Source: Actinacidiphila alni (GTDB taxonomy: Bacteria; Actinomycetota; Actinomycetes; Streptomycetales; Streptomycetaceae). Taken from it: DNA of 64,000 bases. The stretch's first letter is position 1; each line of letters starts with the position of its first letter. Where the stretch lies: NCBI RefSeq assembly GCF_900112845.1, contig NZ_FONG01000017.1:1-64000 (forward strand), given 5' to 3'. The position numbers and the translations under genes were made by a program. The notes below the pieces were generated by a model. The model worked only from the letters and a program-made list of their open reading frames with translations. It did no database searches and had not been told where the DNA came from. Positions 1 through 8,939 of this stretch are shown here, piece by piece.

Positions 1-260
1 CCACCGGCGAACTCTGGCTCTACGCCGGCACCGGCAAGACCGCCGCCCCGTACGCCCGCCGCACCCCGATCGGCCCCGGCTGGAACACCTACACCCACCT
101 CCTCGGCGTCGGCGACCTCCACGGCGACGGCCACAACGACCTCCTCGCCACCGACCCCACCGGCCTCTGGTACTACGAAGGCACCGGCAACCCCCAAGCC
201 CCCTTCAAACCCCGCACCAAAATCAGCGACGGCTGGCAGGCCTACAACACCCTCCTCTGA
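1..260 (+). CDS. FG-GAP/VCBS repeat protein, C-terminal fragment
   Basis: This is the 3' end of a gene entering from the left, read from base 3 to the TGA at 258-260, so about 85 residues are visible. It shows repeats of the form LWLYAGTG and LWYYEGTG, separated by a GVGDLHGDGHNDLLATD segment. That is the Ca-binding FG-GAP/VCBS beta-propeller repeat (GDxxGDGxxDL). Such repeats usually form the C-terminal propeller of secreted Streptomyces proteins, for example esterases or peptidases. The catalytic part lies outside the window, so the enzyme class cannot be named. Confidence 0.8.
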   Translation, partial: TGELWLYAGTGKTAAPYARRTPIGPGWNTYTHLLGVGDLHGDGHNDLLATDPTGLWYYEGTGNPQAPFKPRTKISDGWQAYNTLL

Positions 261-496
261 CCCACCACCATCCTTTCTCGAACGCCCTTCGAAGCGCCGG
301 TCCGGCATTTTTCCTCGGACGCCCGGGCCGGCGCCCCATGCTGCTCGGTAGTCGGCAGAGGCGAGATCGGCCCGGCCGTCTTCGCGCTCGATGGATCAGA
401 GACGGCCGTGTTCTCGAAATCGGATGTCTGCGCATGGGAATGCACAGGCAATACGTGCCGATCAACCCGAAATTCCAAGGATCTTCAAAACAAGAA

Positions 497-527
497 AGCC
501 CGGTCCGGACAATGTCCGAACCGGGCT
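497..527 (-). terminator. Intrinsic terminator of tRNA-Thr
   Basis: A near-perfect hairpin has arms AGCCCGGT and ACCGGGCT, with an inner CCGGAC/GTCCG stem. On the minus strand it is followed by a T-rich tract (TTTCTTGTTTTG). It lies just downstream of tRNA-Thr and is a canonical rho-independent terminator, uncommonly T-rich for this genome. Confidence 0.8.
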
Positions 528-535
528 CCAAGCCG

Positions 536-609
536 AGCCGCCTTCGGGATTCGAACCCGAGACCTACGCATTACGAGTGCGTTGCTCTGGCCAACTGAGC
601 TAAGGCGGC
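536..609 (-). tRNA. tRNA-Thr (anticodon CGU)
   Basis: A complete cloverleaf is visible on the minus strand. The acceptor stem is GCCGCCT pairing with AGGCGGC (603-609 and 537-543). The D arm contains AGCTCAGTTGGCCAGAGC. The anticodon stem ACGCA/TGCGT encloses loop CTCGTAA with anticodon CGT. The T arm is TCGGG-TTCGAAT-CCCGA. The 3' CCA is not encoded. It reads ACG threonine codons. Confidence 0.95.
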
Positions 610-718
610 GCGCTGCGCGCGTGGGTGCCAGGGTGGCAGGCGCAGCGGGGGAAAGTCTACAGGGTTGTGGGGGGTGGTCAGGACCAGGTGGGGATCATGG
701 GGGGTGCAGGTCAGGGGG

Positions 719-2284
719 TCAGGTGCACTTCTGGTCCTTCGGGGGGACCTTGCCCTGGAGGAGGTAGGCGTTGACGGCGGTGTCGATGCAGTCGGAGCCG
801 CGGGCGTAGGCGGTGTGGCCGTCGCCGTCGTAGGTGAGGAGGTGGCCGGAGGAGAGCTGGTCGGCGAGGGAGACGGCCCAGGCGTACGGGGTCGCCGGGT
901 CGCGGATGGTGCCGACGACCAGGATCGGGGCGGCGCCCTTGGCCTCGATGCGCTGGGCGTGGCCGGTGGCGGGCAGCGGCCAGTAGCCGCAGATCAGGGA
1001 GGACCAGGCCAGGGTCGTACCGAAGTGCGGGGAGGCGGCGCGGAAGGCGGGCAGGGCGCGTTCGACGTCGGCCGGGGAGGACAGGGCCGGGGGCAGGTCG
1101 AGGCAGTTGACGGCGGAGTTGGCGTACATCAGATTGCTGTACTTGCCCTTGTCGTCCCGCTCGTAATAGCTGTCCGAGAGCTGGAGCAGCGGGCCGCCGT
1201 CACCCTTGAAGGCGCTGGTCAGCGCGGTGCGCAGGGACGACCACGCGCCCTCGTCGTACATCGCGGCGATCACCCCTGTGGTGCCGAGCGCCTCGGTGAG
1301 GGGGCGCTTGGTGCCGGTGGAGAGCGGTGTGGCGTCCAGCGAGGAGAAGAGGCCGTCCAGGCGCTTGCCCGCGTCGGCGTACGAGGTGGTGCCCAGCGGG
1401 CAGTCGGAGCGCTTGACGCAGTCCTCGGCGAACGCCTTGAACGCGGTCTCGAAGCCGCCCGCCTGCGCGCGGCTGCTCTCCAGCGCCCCGACGGACGGGT
1501 CCATCGCGCCGTCGAGCACGAGGCGGCCGACGCGCTGCGGGAAGAGGCCGGCGTAGGTCGCGCCGAGGAAGGTGCCGTACGACTTTCCGACGTACGTCAG
1601 CTTCTGGTCGCCGAGCAGCGCCCGCAGCACATCCATGTCACGGGCCGAGTCGACGGTCGAGACATGCCCGAGGATCTTCGCGGACCGCTGCTCGCAGCCC
1701 TTGGCGAAGTCGCGGTCGGCGGTGGTGAGCTTGGTGATCTCGGCCTTGTCGTCGGGGGTGGTGTCGACGGAGGTGTACGCGTCCATCTGCTGGTCGGACA
1801 GGCACTCCACGGGCTCGCTGCGGGCCACACCGCGCGGGTCGACGGCCGCCATGTCGTACCGCGACGTCACCGGCGCGGGGTAGCCGAGCGCCGCGTACTG
1901 CAGATAGTCGATCGCCGAGCCGCCGGGCCCGCCCGGGTTGACCAGCAGCGACCCGAGCCGCTTGCCGGGGCCCGCGGCCTTCTTGCGCGCGACGGCAAGC
2001 TTGAGGTCGTCGGCGGGGACGGGGTGCGCGTAGTCCAGCGGGACCTTCATGGTCGAGCACTGGAAGCCGGGCACACCGCAGTCGTGCCAGGACAGCTTCT
2101 GCCCGTAGTACGGCGCCAGGTCCGCGGGACTACCCGACGGCAGCGGCTTGAGCGAGGTCGTCGCGGGCACCGGCGAGGACGCGGCGGCCTTGTGCCCGCC
2201 GCCCTCGGAGGTGCATGCGGACAGCAGCAGGCCGGTCACCGCGATCACGGTGGCCGGGATGCGGAGCAGGCGCTTGGGGTGCAT
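719..2284 (-). CDS. Secreted alpha/beta hydrolase lipoprotein, tripeptidyl aminopeptidase (TAP) type
   Basis: The 521-residue protein begins with a lipoprotein signal peptide ending in lipobox LLLSAC (Cys24). It should therefore be exported and lipid-anchored. The nucleophile elbow GKSYG (Ser235) follows an oxyanion-type NPGGPGGSA segment, and the C-terminus carries the TAP-like region (WSSLICGYWP, DPATPYAWA, GDGHTAYARG with the likely catalytic His). Length and motif order match the SlpD/SlpE/TAP mycelial peptidases of Streptomyces, which remove N-terminal tri- or tetrapeptides or hydrolyse esters. The exact substrate is not visible. It is monocistronic and transcribed towards tRNA-Thr. Confidence 0.88.
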   Translation of the reverse strand: MHPKRLLRIPATVIAVTGLLLSACTSEGGGHKAAASSPVPATTSLKPLPSGSPADLAPYYGQKLSWHDCGVPGFQCSTMKVPLDYAHPVPADDLKLAVARKKAAGPGKRLGSLLVNPGGPGGSAIDYLQYAALGYPAPVTSRYDMAAVDPRGVARSEPVECLSDQQMDAYTSVDTTPDDKAEITKLTTADRDFAKGCEQRSAKILGHVSTVDSARDMDVLRALLGDQKLTYVGKSYGTFLGATYAGLFPQRVGRLVLDGAMDPSVGALESSRAQAGGFETAFKAFAEDCVKRSDCPLGTTSYADAGKRLDGLFSSLDATPLSTGTKRPLTEALGTTGVIAAMYDEGAWSSLRTALTSAFKGDGGPLLQLSDSYYERDDKGKYSNLMYANSAVNCLDLPPALSSPADVERALPAFRAASPHFGTTLAWSSLICGYWPLPATGHAQRIEAKGAAPILVVGTIRDPATPYAWAVSLADQLSSGHLLTYDGDGHTAYARGSDCIDTAVNAYLLQGKVPPKDQKCT

Positions 2285-2440
2285 CGGCGGCTCGGGTCCT
2301 CCCGTCGGGTGTTTGCGAGCGTATCTGCCGGTGGGCGGGGGCGCCGGGTACGGCTGTCCCCTAATGAGTGACTCGCAGGGTTGTGGGGGGCTTACGGGGA
2401 GGGCTGTGCGGAGAGCTGCGCTGACGGCTTGTGCGGGGTC

Positions 2441-3460
2441 CTATCGGGTGCGGGCCGCCGCCGGCTTCGTACCCGCCGTCCCCGTACGGCTCGGGCCGTC
2501 CAGCTTCTCCGTCAGATACGTCGCCACCAGCGCGTACAGCTCGCGCCGCGACCGTACGCCGTCGATGATCCGTACCTGGTCGCCGTGCGCGCGCAGCGTC
2601 GTACGCAGCCGCAACGCCGAGGCGCGCGGGGCCTGTTCGCCCGTCGTGGACGCCAGCAGCAGCGACGCGTGCGGGCCCGCGGCGGGCGCGGGGGGCGGGT
2701 AGACGCCGGAGATTCCGGCGGCGGCGCGGTAGCGGTCCGGGTGGGCCAGCGCGTCGTGCACCGCGCAGGGTGCCTGCGTGCCGGCGCCGATCACGGCGTG
2801 GGCGCCGGTCGCGGGCAGCAGCCGGAAGTGGCGGGCCGCCGCGGTCAGGGCGGCCTCCGGGGCCTGGGGCTGCTGAGGTTTCTGCGGCTGCCGGCCGCCG
2901 CAGCCGGGCGGCAGCACCAGCACGAACGGATCCGCCAGGCCGCGTTTCGCCTGGACGGCGAAGCCCTCGTACGCGGCGGCGCTCTCGCTCGCGCTGTCGG
3001 GGAGTTGGGCCACCACGGCCGGGTACGCGAGGTCCGCCGCGCCCGGCGAGTCGTAACGCGGCGGCAGCCACACCCGTACACCGTCCCGCAATTCCATCAG
3101 CGTGCCGCCGGCCGGGTGACCGACCGTCCGCATCTCCGGCGGGGGCGGGGCCGGCGCCGGGGTGCGGCGCGGCGCGGGCGGCGGCGCGCTCGGGGCCGCG
3201 GCGGCCCGGCCCTCGGGCGCGCGGTCCGCGTCGTGGCCGGTCAGCAGCGGTACGGCCAGGCCGACGGCGGCCAGCGCCGCCGCCCCCGCCGCTCCGGCCC
3301 GCAGCGCGGTGCCGAGCCGGTCCGCCGGCAGCTCGTACGGGCGCCCCGCCCGCTCGGCCCACCAGTGCCGCAGGGCGCGGTGCGCCAGCAGCGCGGTCGC
3401 GGCGAGCGCCGCGAGCAGGAGCACGGACAGAACGGCGGTCGGGACGGCGTCGTCGGCCAC
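2441..3460 (-). CDS. Membrane-anchored alpha/beta hydrolase-like protein
   Basis: I chose the GTG at 3460, which follows CGGAGGG at good spacing. An ATG further upstream would add about 130 arginine/proline-rich residues that look like out-of-frame sequence. The 339-residue product has an N-terminal membrane segment (about residues 5-27) and a second hydrophobic stretch (about 50-75). A proline-rich linker follows, then a soluble domain with an esterase-like beginning (VRVWLPPRYD). The usual GXSXG elbow is replaced by something like GAGTQAPCAV, so activity is uncertain. It follows holB in the same direction after a 426-bp gap. This is an esterase/putative-hydrolase fold by resemblance only. 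Confidence 0.6.
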   Translation of the reverse strand: MADDAVPTAVLSVLLLAALAATALLAHRALRHWWAERAGRPYELPADRLGTALRAGAAGAAALAAVGLAVPLLTGHDADRAPEGRAAAAPSAPPPAPRRTPAPAPPPPEMRTVGHPAGGTLMELRDGVRVWLPPRYDSPGAADLAYPAVVAQLPDSASESAAAYEGFAVQAKRGLADPFVLVLPPGCGGRQPQKPQQPQAPEAALTAAARHFRLLPATGAHAVIGAGTQAPCAVHDALAHPDRYRAAAGISGVYPPPAPAAGPHASLLLASTTGEQAPRASALRLRTTLRAHGDQVRIIDGVRSRRELYALVATYLTEKLDGPSRTGTAGTKPAAARTR

Positions 3461-3886
3461 GGCGGGAACCCTCCGGGGTACGGGTGCGGCGCGCTTCCCG
3501 CGGGGGGTGGTGGGGTGGGGACGGTGCCGGGGTCGTCCGTACGGTCGGGTCCGGGGCTCCGGACATCGTCCGGAGGTCGTCCGGGGGCGCCCGGTGGGCG
3601 GGAGTCCCTTGTTCCGGGCCGGTACCGGGGGTCGGTGCCGGGTCCGTCCGTACGGCGGCGGGGTGCGGGAACGCTGTCTGCACCTTGCAACGGCGGTGGG
3701 CCACGGGGCGGGAGCCGTAACGCGGCGGGGCGCGCGATCACCCGAAGGCACCAAGGGGTGGGGCTCCGGGCGGGTGGTTCGCCCCACGTGGGGACGGCCG
3801 CCCCCGCGGCCGACGCTCTCGCCGGGAGGGACGGCCCGATTCCGCAATCTCTATGTGGGCACTTCCGGCGGCGGTCCGGGCGGGGT
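3461..3886. other. Gene-free interval between holB and the hydrolase
   Basis: No reading frame here has a believable start and protein-like composition. The only structure noted is a perfect 12-bp palindrome CCCCACGTGGGG at 3782-3793 and general GC-rich inverted sequence that could end holB transcription. No T-tract terminator is seen. Confidence 0.5.
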
Positions 3887-5098
3887 CTATCCCGCCCGGA
3901 GGGCAAGGGTCAGGGCCTCCACCGCCAGCAGCGGCGCGACATTGCGGTCCAGTGCCTCGCGGCAGGCGAGCACCGCCTCGATCCGGCGCAGGCTCTGCTC
4001 CGGGCGGGAGGCGCCGGCGATCTGCTCGATGCCCTCGCGCACCTCGACGTTCGCGATGCCGGACGGCGAGCCGAGCTGGAGCGACAGCACGTCGCGGTAG
4101 AAGCCGGCGAGGTCGGTGAGGGCGAGGTCCAGCGTGTCGCGCTGGGTACGCGTCGAGCGGCGCTTCTGGCGGTCCGCCAGTTCCTTCATCACGCCCGCCG
4201 TGCCGCGCGGCATCCTGCTGCCCGCGCCCGCCGCGGCGCCGAGCGCCGCCCGCATCTCCTCCGTCTCCTTGCTGTCGACCTCCTCCGCGACGGCCTTCGC
4301 GTCCTCCTGCGCCGCGTCCACCAACTCCTGCGCCGCGCGCAGGCACCCGCCGATGTCCGCCACCCGCAGCGGCACCCGCAGCACTGCGGCGCGGCGCTTG
4401 CGCGCGGCCTCGTCCGTCGCCAGCCGCCGGGCACGCCCTATGTGGCCCTGTGTCGCCCGCGCGACCTGCGCCGCCAGCTCGGGCTCGATGCCGTCGCGCC
4501 GCATCAGTACGTCCGCGACGGCCTCCGCGGAAGGTGTGCGCAGGCTCAGCAGCCGGCACCGCGAGCGGATCGTCGGCAGCGCGTCCTCCACGGACGGGGC
4601 GCACAGCAGCCACACCGTACGGGGTGCGGGTTCCTCGACGGCCTTGAGCAGCACATTGCCCGCGCCTTCGGTGAGGCGGTCCGCGTCCTCCATCACGATG
4701 ACCTGCCAGCGGCCGCCGGCCGGGGACATCGCGGCGCGGCGCACCAGGTCGCGGGTTTCCTTGACGCCGATCGAGAGGAGGTCGGTGCGGACGAATTCCA
4801 CGTCGGCGTGGGTGCCGATGGTGGTGGTGTGGCAGCCGTCGCAGAAGCCGCAGCCGGGTTCGCCGCCGAGGGCGCGGTCGGGGCTGACGCATTGGAGGGC
4901 GGCGGCGAAGGCGCGGGCGGCGGTGGAGCGGCCGGAGCCGGGGGGGCCGGTGAAGAGCCAGGCGTGGGTCATGCGGGAGGTGGGGGGCGGGGGGTGGCCC
5001 TCGTCGTGGGCCGTGACCTGGGCGTCGGCGTCGGCCGCGGCTCCTCGCAACTCGGTGACCACTCGTTCCTGGCCGACCACGTCGTCCCACACCGGCAT
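3887..5098 (-). CDS. holB: DNA polymerase III subunit delta'
   Basis: The start at 5098 (MPVWDDVVGQ) is supported by a strong AAAGGAGGG Shine-Dalgarno and gives 403 residues. The protein is the clamp-loader delta' subunit, which helps load the beta clamp in replication. An AAA+ ATPase core is evident: the P-loop variant GPPGSGRST at about 51-59, four zinc-type cysteines (CVSPD...CGFCDGC), the VLLKAVEEP motif and the sensor TIRSRC. In Streptomyces the gene normally lies close to tmk and topA. Neither is present upstream here, where a degenerate asparagine-synthase-like gene sits instead. Confidence 0.93.
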   Translation of the reverse strand: MPVWDDVVGQERVVTELRGAAADADAQVTAHDEGHPPPPTSRMTHAWLFTGPPGSGRSTAARAFAAALQCVSPDRALGGEPGCGFCDGCHTTTIGTHADVEFVRTDLLSIGVKETRDLVRRAAMSPAGGRWQVIVMEDADRLTEGAGNVLLKAVEEPAPRTVWLLCAPSVEDALPTIRSRCRLLSLRTPSAEAVADVLMRRDGIEPELAAQVARATQGHIGRARRLATDEAARKRRAAVLRVPLRVADIGGCLRAAQELVDAAQEDAKAVAEEVDSKETEEMRAALGAAAGAGSRMPRGTAGVMKELADRQKRRSTRTQRDTLDLALTDLAGFYRDVLSLQLGSPSGIANVEVREGIEQIAGASRPEQSLRRIEAVLACREALDRNVAPLLAVEALTLALRAG

Positions 5099-5463
5099 CG
5101 CGCGCCCTCCTTTCCGGTCCCGCTCGCGTTCGTCCTCTACCACCGCCCATTCTGCGGTACGCCACTGACAAGTCCTGCTTTCCCTGGCTCCCGGGGTGCG
5201 CTTGCCCTTGTCGTCGGGGGTCGGTGCCGGGCCGGGGTGTCTCCTCGAGCTGCGTGCGGAGCCCTTCGTACGTATTCGGCACCCATGTGTCTGCACGCAA
5301 ATCTGCGGGGACACCCCGACCCGGCCCCTCCAGGTACATCGGCGGCGAACGGTCGTCTTCGCTACCCGTACCGGGGACGGGTGGGCGGGAACAATACGTC
5401 GACGGCGGTCGGTTCCACAGACTTCCCGCAGACCCAGGACGGCAGGAGGGGGGCGGGGGCGCA

Positions 5464-5568
5464 GGGAGAGGGGGTCGAAATGATGCCGGATATTTGTGGC
5501 GGGGAAGAGGGCACCGTTACGGAAGAACCAGAAGCGCCGTAAATATACCGATTTCGACCCCCTCTCCC
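5464..5568. repeat. 104-bp long inverted repeat in the holB upstream interval
   Basis: An 18-bp perfect inverted repeat (GGGAGAGGGGGTCGAAAT at 5464-5481 and its complement at 5551-5568) bounds an inner, slightly bulged stem pairing GGATATTTGTGGCG with CGCCGTAAATATACC. The rest of the 5099-5656 interval has no credible gene; it holds the holB promoter area and a short CACGGAA triplicate near 5602-5622. The palindrome could be a terminator for the gene to its right, a structured RNA or a small mobile-element relic. There is no T-tract on either side. Confidence 0.6.
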
Positions 5569-5656
5569 GGAGCACCCGCACCCCGACCCCCGCACCGGCA
5601 CACGGAACACGGAACACGGAACACGGCACCCGGCACCCGCACAGCCCGCGCCCGAG

Positions 5657-7957
5657 TCACAGCGAAAGCCGCTGAACGCCCCCCGCCACCGCCCGCGGCT
5701 CCGCCGCGTCCTCCGCTCCGGTCCACCAGCACGACCCGCGCCGCGCCAGCAGCCGCCGCAACCACACCTCGGTGGCGACGAGTTCGCCGACCCCGTCGAG
5801 GTCGGCCGCGGAGCCGCCACCGTCCGCGGCGGCGGCCAGCACTCCCCGTACCATCCTCGCGTCGACCAGCCCCGCGTCGGCCAGCAGCGGCGCCTCGAAG
5901 AGGTCGAGGACGTCGTCGAGCGAGGCCCGCAGCCCGGTGCGCGCCGCCGCCACCGAGGCGCCGGGCGAGCCGCTGCCCCAGCCGGCGGGCAACTCCCGTA
6001 CGCCGGCGCCCTCCAGGACCTCGCGCAGGACGTCCGCGCGGGCGGTGGGCCGGACGCGCAGGGCGCCGGGGAGGGCGAGGCAGGCGCGGACGACCTGGTT
6101 GTCGAGGAAGGGCGCGTGCAGCCGCTGGCTGGGGACGGCCGCGGCCTGTTCGAAGGTGCGGAAGTCGGCGGCCTGCCGGGCGAGGGCGGCGCGGGCGCGC
6201 CGCTCGCCTGGCCGGTCCATGGGCCAGGGCCGCCGCGCCGCGTCCTGGAGCCGCACCGACACCTCGGCGAGCGCCTCACCGGTGAGCCAGCGGGCGGCGG
6301 GCCCGGGCCGCACCCAGGTCATGGCGGCCAGCGACGCGCCGAGCGGCCCGCCGCCCCCTGAGCCGCCGGAAGACCCGGAACCCCCGAAGTCCCGCCGCAG
6401 CAGCCGCGCCGCCGCGTCCTCCACGCCCTGCTGGTACGGGGTGCGGGCGAGCCGCCGGGCGGCCCGGTAGACGGTGACGGGCACGGTGAAGGGGACGAGC
6501 GCGGGGTGTCCCCCGGCGGCCCCGTCCGCGCGGGTGAGCGCGGCGACGGGCCGGACGAGGTGGCGGCGCCGCCGGTCCATCAACAGGTCGGCGAGCCGCG
6601 CGGGATGCGCGTCAAGGACCTGCCGGGCGCCGAAGCCGATGAGGTGGTCGGCGCCGCCCGCGGCGAGCCTGCGCCGGTTGCGTTCGGCGTCGATGAGGGA
6701 CGGGCCCGGCTCGTCGGTGAGCGGGCCGCCGGCGAGGTCGGCGTACGGGAGCGCCTCGGCGCCGCCCGGTACGACGACGTGCCGCAGCCGGGGGTCGCCG
6801 CCCATGGCCCGGGCCCTCTCCAACTCGGCGTCGCGGTCCCGGAATCCGCCGGCGGCGAGGTCGTTGAAGGTGACGGCGAGCAGCCGTTCGCCGGCGAGCG
6901 AGCCGGGGGCGCCGGGCAGCAGCCCGGGGTTGCCGGGGAGTCCGGCGGCGAGCAGCGCGAGGGTGGCGGAGGCGCTGCCGCCGGACAGGTCGGCGCCGAT
7001 GCCGGGCGCGACGCCGTCGCCCTCGCCGGTGGGGTCGGGGACGAAACGCGCCTGGTCGAGCCGGGCGCGGACGGCGTCGACGAGCGCGTCCCGTATGCCG
7101 TCGATCGCGGCGGCGGCGTCGGCGGTGCTGGTGGGCTGGTGGCCGACGGCGAGCGAGGCGGTGGGTTCGTAGCCGCTGACGTCGGGAACGCCGTCGCGCA
7201 GGATGAGCGCGTGACCGGGCGGCACGCGGCGCACGCCGAGGTACGGGGTGCCGTCGCCGAGCGCCTCGGGCGAGTCGGGGCAGGCGAGCAGGGCGGCGAG
7301 GTGGGTGACGTCGAGCCCGGCCTCGATGAGGTCGGCGAGCGGGAGCGCGGCGGTGGCGTACGCGGTGCCGCCGGACCAGCGGGTGTGGAAGACCGGCCGG
7401 GCGCCGGCGAGGTCGCCCAACACGGTGATGCGGCGGCCGAGTTGGAGGACGGCGGTGTAACTGCCGGACCAGGCCGTCAGATGGCGCAGCGCGCCGCCGC
7501 GGGCGGCGACCAGGCCGAGCCGCAGCTCGGAGTCGCTGGCGCCGCAGCGGCCGACGATCGCGAGCCGCGCGATGCTGTGCGGGGCGCCGCCGTACGGTCC
7601 GGGGCCCGGGCCGTGCCCGTTGGACGAGGCGCCGTTCTGGCCCCCGCGGTAGCCGTAACCGTCGCCGTACGCCGCGCCGTTGCCATGAGTTCCGGAGCCG
7701 TTCCCGTACGCCGCCGCCCCGTTGCCGCCGCCGTACGCGTACGTCCCGCCGCCCGCGTCGGCGTGCACGACGCGGATCTCGTCGGGGCGCCAGTCACCGA
7801 CCACCCACAGCGGATCGGGCTCGGCCCACAGGAGTTGGGCACCGACGGGCAGCGGCGTACGGCCGCGCGCACCCGGGCCCATGCCAGGACGCGAGCCGGC
7901 GCGGACATCGGTAACGGGACCCGCGGTGGCACTGCTCCACCCCACCAACCACCGCAT
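5657..7957 (-). CDS. Asparagine-synthase/lasso-cyclase-like protein, degenerate active sites
   Basis: The chosen ATG at 7957 is preceded by GGAGG and gives 766 residues; longer frames to the right are arginine-rich and unlikely. The N-terminal half resembles a class II glutamine-amidotransferase (Ntn) fold with a low-complexity Gly/Tyr/Asn insertion (about residues 75-125). The C-terminal half resembles the AsnB ATP-pyrophosphatase domain. The start MRWLVGW lacks the catalytic Cys2, and the pyrophosphatase loop reads LSGGSASAT where active enzymes have SGG(x)DS. It may be a lasso-cyclase-like amide ligase or a non-catalytic relative. No precursor peptide, B-type protease or transporter lies nearby, so a lasso cluster is not supported. 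Confidence 0.65.
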   Translation of the reverse strand: MRWLVGWSSATAGPVTDVRAGSRPGMGPGARGRTPLPVGAQLLWAEPDPLWVVGDWRPDEIRVVHADAGGGTYAYGGGNGAAAYGNGSGTHGNGAAYGDGYGYRGGQNGASSNGHGPGPGPYGGAPHSIARLAIVGRCGASDSELRLGLVAARGGALRHLTAWSGSYTAVLQLGRRITVLGDLAGARPVFHTRWSGGTAYATAALPLADLIEAGLDVTHLAALLACPDSPEALGDGTPYLGVRRVPPGHALILRDGVPDVSGYEPTASLAVGHQPTSTADAAAAIDGIRDALVDAVRARLDQARFVPDPTGEGDGVAPGIGADLSGGSASATLALLAAGLPGNPGLLPGAPGSLAGERLLAVTFNDLAAGGFRDRDAELERARAMGGDPRLRHVVVPGGAEALPYADLAGGPLTDEPGPSLIDAERNRRRLAAGGADHLIGFGARQVLDAHPARLADLLMDRRRRHLVRPVAALTRADGAAGGHPALVPFTVPVTVYRAARRLARTPYQQGVEDAAARLLRRDFGGSGSSGGSGGGGPLGASLAAMTWVRPGPAARWLTGEALAEVSVRLQDAARRPWPMDRPGERRARAALARQAADFRTFEQAAAVPSQRLHAPFLDNQVVRACLALPGALRVRPTARADVLREVLEGAGVRELPAGWGSGSPGASVAAARTGLRASLDDVLDLFEAPLLADAGLVDARMVRGVLAAAADGGGSAADLDGVGELVATEVWLRRLLARRGSCWWTGAEDAAEPRAVAGGVQRLSL

Positions 7958-8939
7958 CGCCGCCTCCACAGGCTGTGGACAGCCGGTGCGCCGGGGGGAC
8001 CGCCCCACTGCCGCACCGCCGCGCTGCCACGTCTGAAGTCCGAAAGACCATGCTGCCACGTGAGAGCGCGCAAAGCGGCGCATGGGTGCACCAAGGAGCG
8101 CCGGGTCGCACGCGGGAGGCAGCCGCGGGGCGAGCGGGGAACGCGCATCGGCCGAAACGTCTGATTCGCGCCAAAGTCCGCGGCACATGCCGCAGTTGAT
8201 ATGCCGGTCACCAAGTCCGGTGACGGGGACCGGCCGAGGACGATTCGGGGCCGGTTCGAGGTCGGAGGGCGGGACGCTCAAGACTCTTTCCGGCCGCGCG
8301 GAGGCAGTGGCGGGGCACGGAAGCGGAGCACGGACGTGATCGTGGAGGAGGTGTGGAGCAGATGTGGACCGCCGGTGGAGCACCTCCCGGAGCCGTCGGG
8401 ATACGGGGCGCGGGCCCGCCGCCGTGGCAGGGCGTCGGCGCAGGGCGAGGTCCACGGCCCGGGAGGGCCCACAGGCGCCTCCCGGGCCGGTCCGCCGCCC
8501 GCGGGGATTGTGGCAACGGAACCCCCTGGCCCGCCGTGCCACCGCCATAGCCGCCTGCCGGGGCCGCGGGCCGACCCACGGTCCCCATGCAAGCGCCGCG
8601 GCCCGTGACGGCACAGAGCGCACGGCCGGGCGCACGGCCACATATTCCGGGAGCACGGTCCACCGCACCGATGAGTCGCCTGTGCGTCCGTGGCGAGTAA
8701 GGGGCAGGAATCTCGCCATCCGGGACGAGACTCTTAACGGTCGGGATGCGGCGAACTACGCTGGGTGTACCCGGTTCGCACACGTACGCGCGGCTCGGGT
8801 GTCCGGCGCATGCGCCGCACCGGCCGTGCAGCGGTCACCGCGGTGGCTGAATCGGACTCCAGGGGAGGGCGACCCCCGCACCCCACGACAAGACCAGGCC
8901 GGCCGGCCTGCCCCCAGCGGCATCACGAGGTGAACCGCA
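7958..8939. other. Long divergent intergenic region
   Basis: About 980 bp separate two divergent genes. None of the open frames inside has a plausible start, Shine-Dalgarno and protein-like composition. The left part should carry the promoter of the asparagine-synthase-like gene. The right part carries a recognisable promoter for the regulator at 8940. The large size is unusual for this genome, so an unrecognised small RNA is possible. Confidence 0.5.
8734..8762 (+). promoter_or_regulatory. Vegetative promoter of the TPR regulator
   Basis: TTAACG (8734-8739) is followed after exactly 17 bp by TACGCT (8757-8762), a good HrdB-type promoter. Transcription should begin near 8769, leaving a 5' leader of about 170 nt before the GTG at 8940. 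Confidence 0.55.

Noticed and set aside
665-2371. Long plus-strand open frame opposite the TAP-type peptidase
   Set aside because: Glycine/valine-rich composition with no domain; it is the antisense shadow of a well-supported gene, as expected at this GC content.
2381-5542. 1053-codon plus-strand frame across holB and the hydrolase
   Set aside because: Arg/Gly/Ala-rich with no recognisable motif; antisense to two genes with clear starts and Shine-Dalgarno sites.
5657-7957. Lasso-peptide biosynthetic cluster
   Set aside because: Only a cyclase-like protein is present; no precursor, leader peptidase, RRE protein or transporter within reach.
7958-8939. Small protein genes in the long divergent interval
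   Set aside because: Open frames lack Shine-Dalgarno sites and have Arg/Pro/Gly-rich random-like translations.
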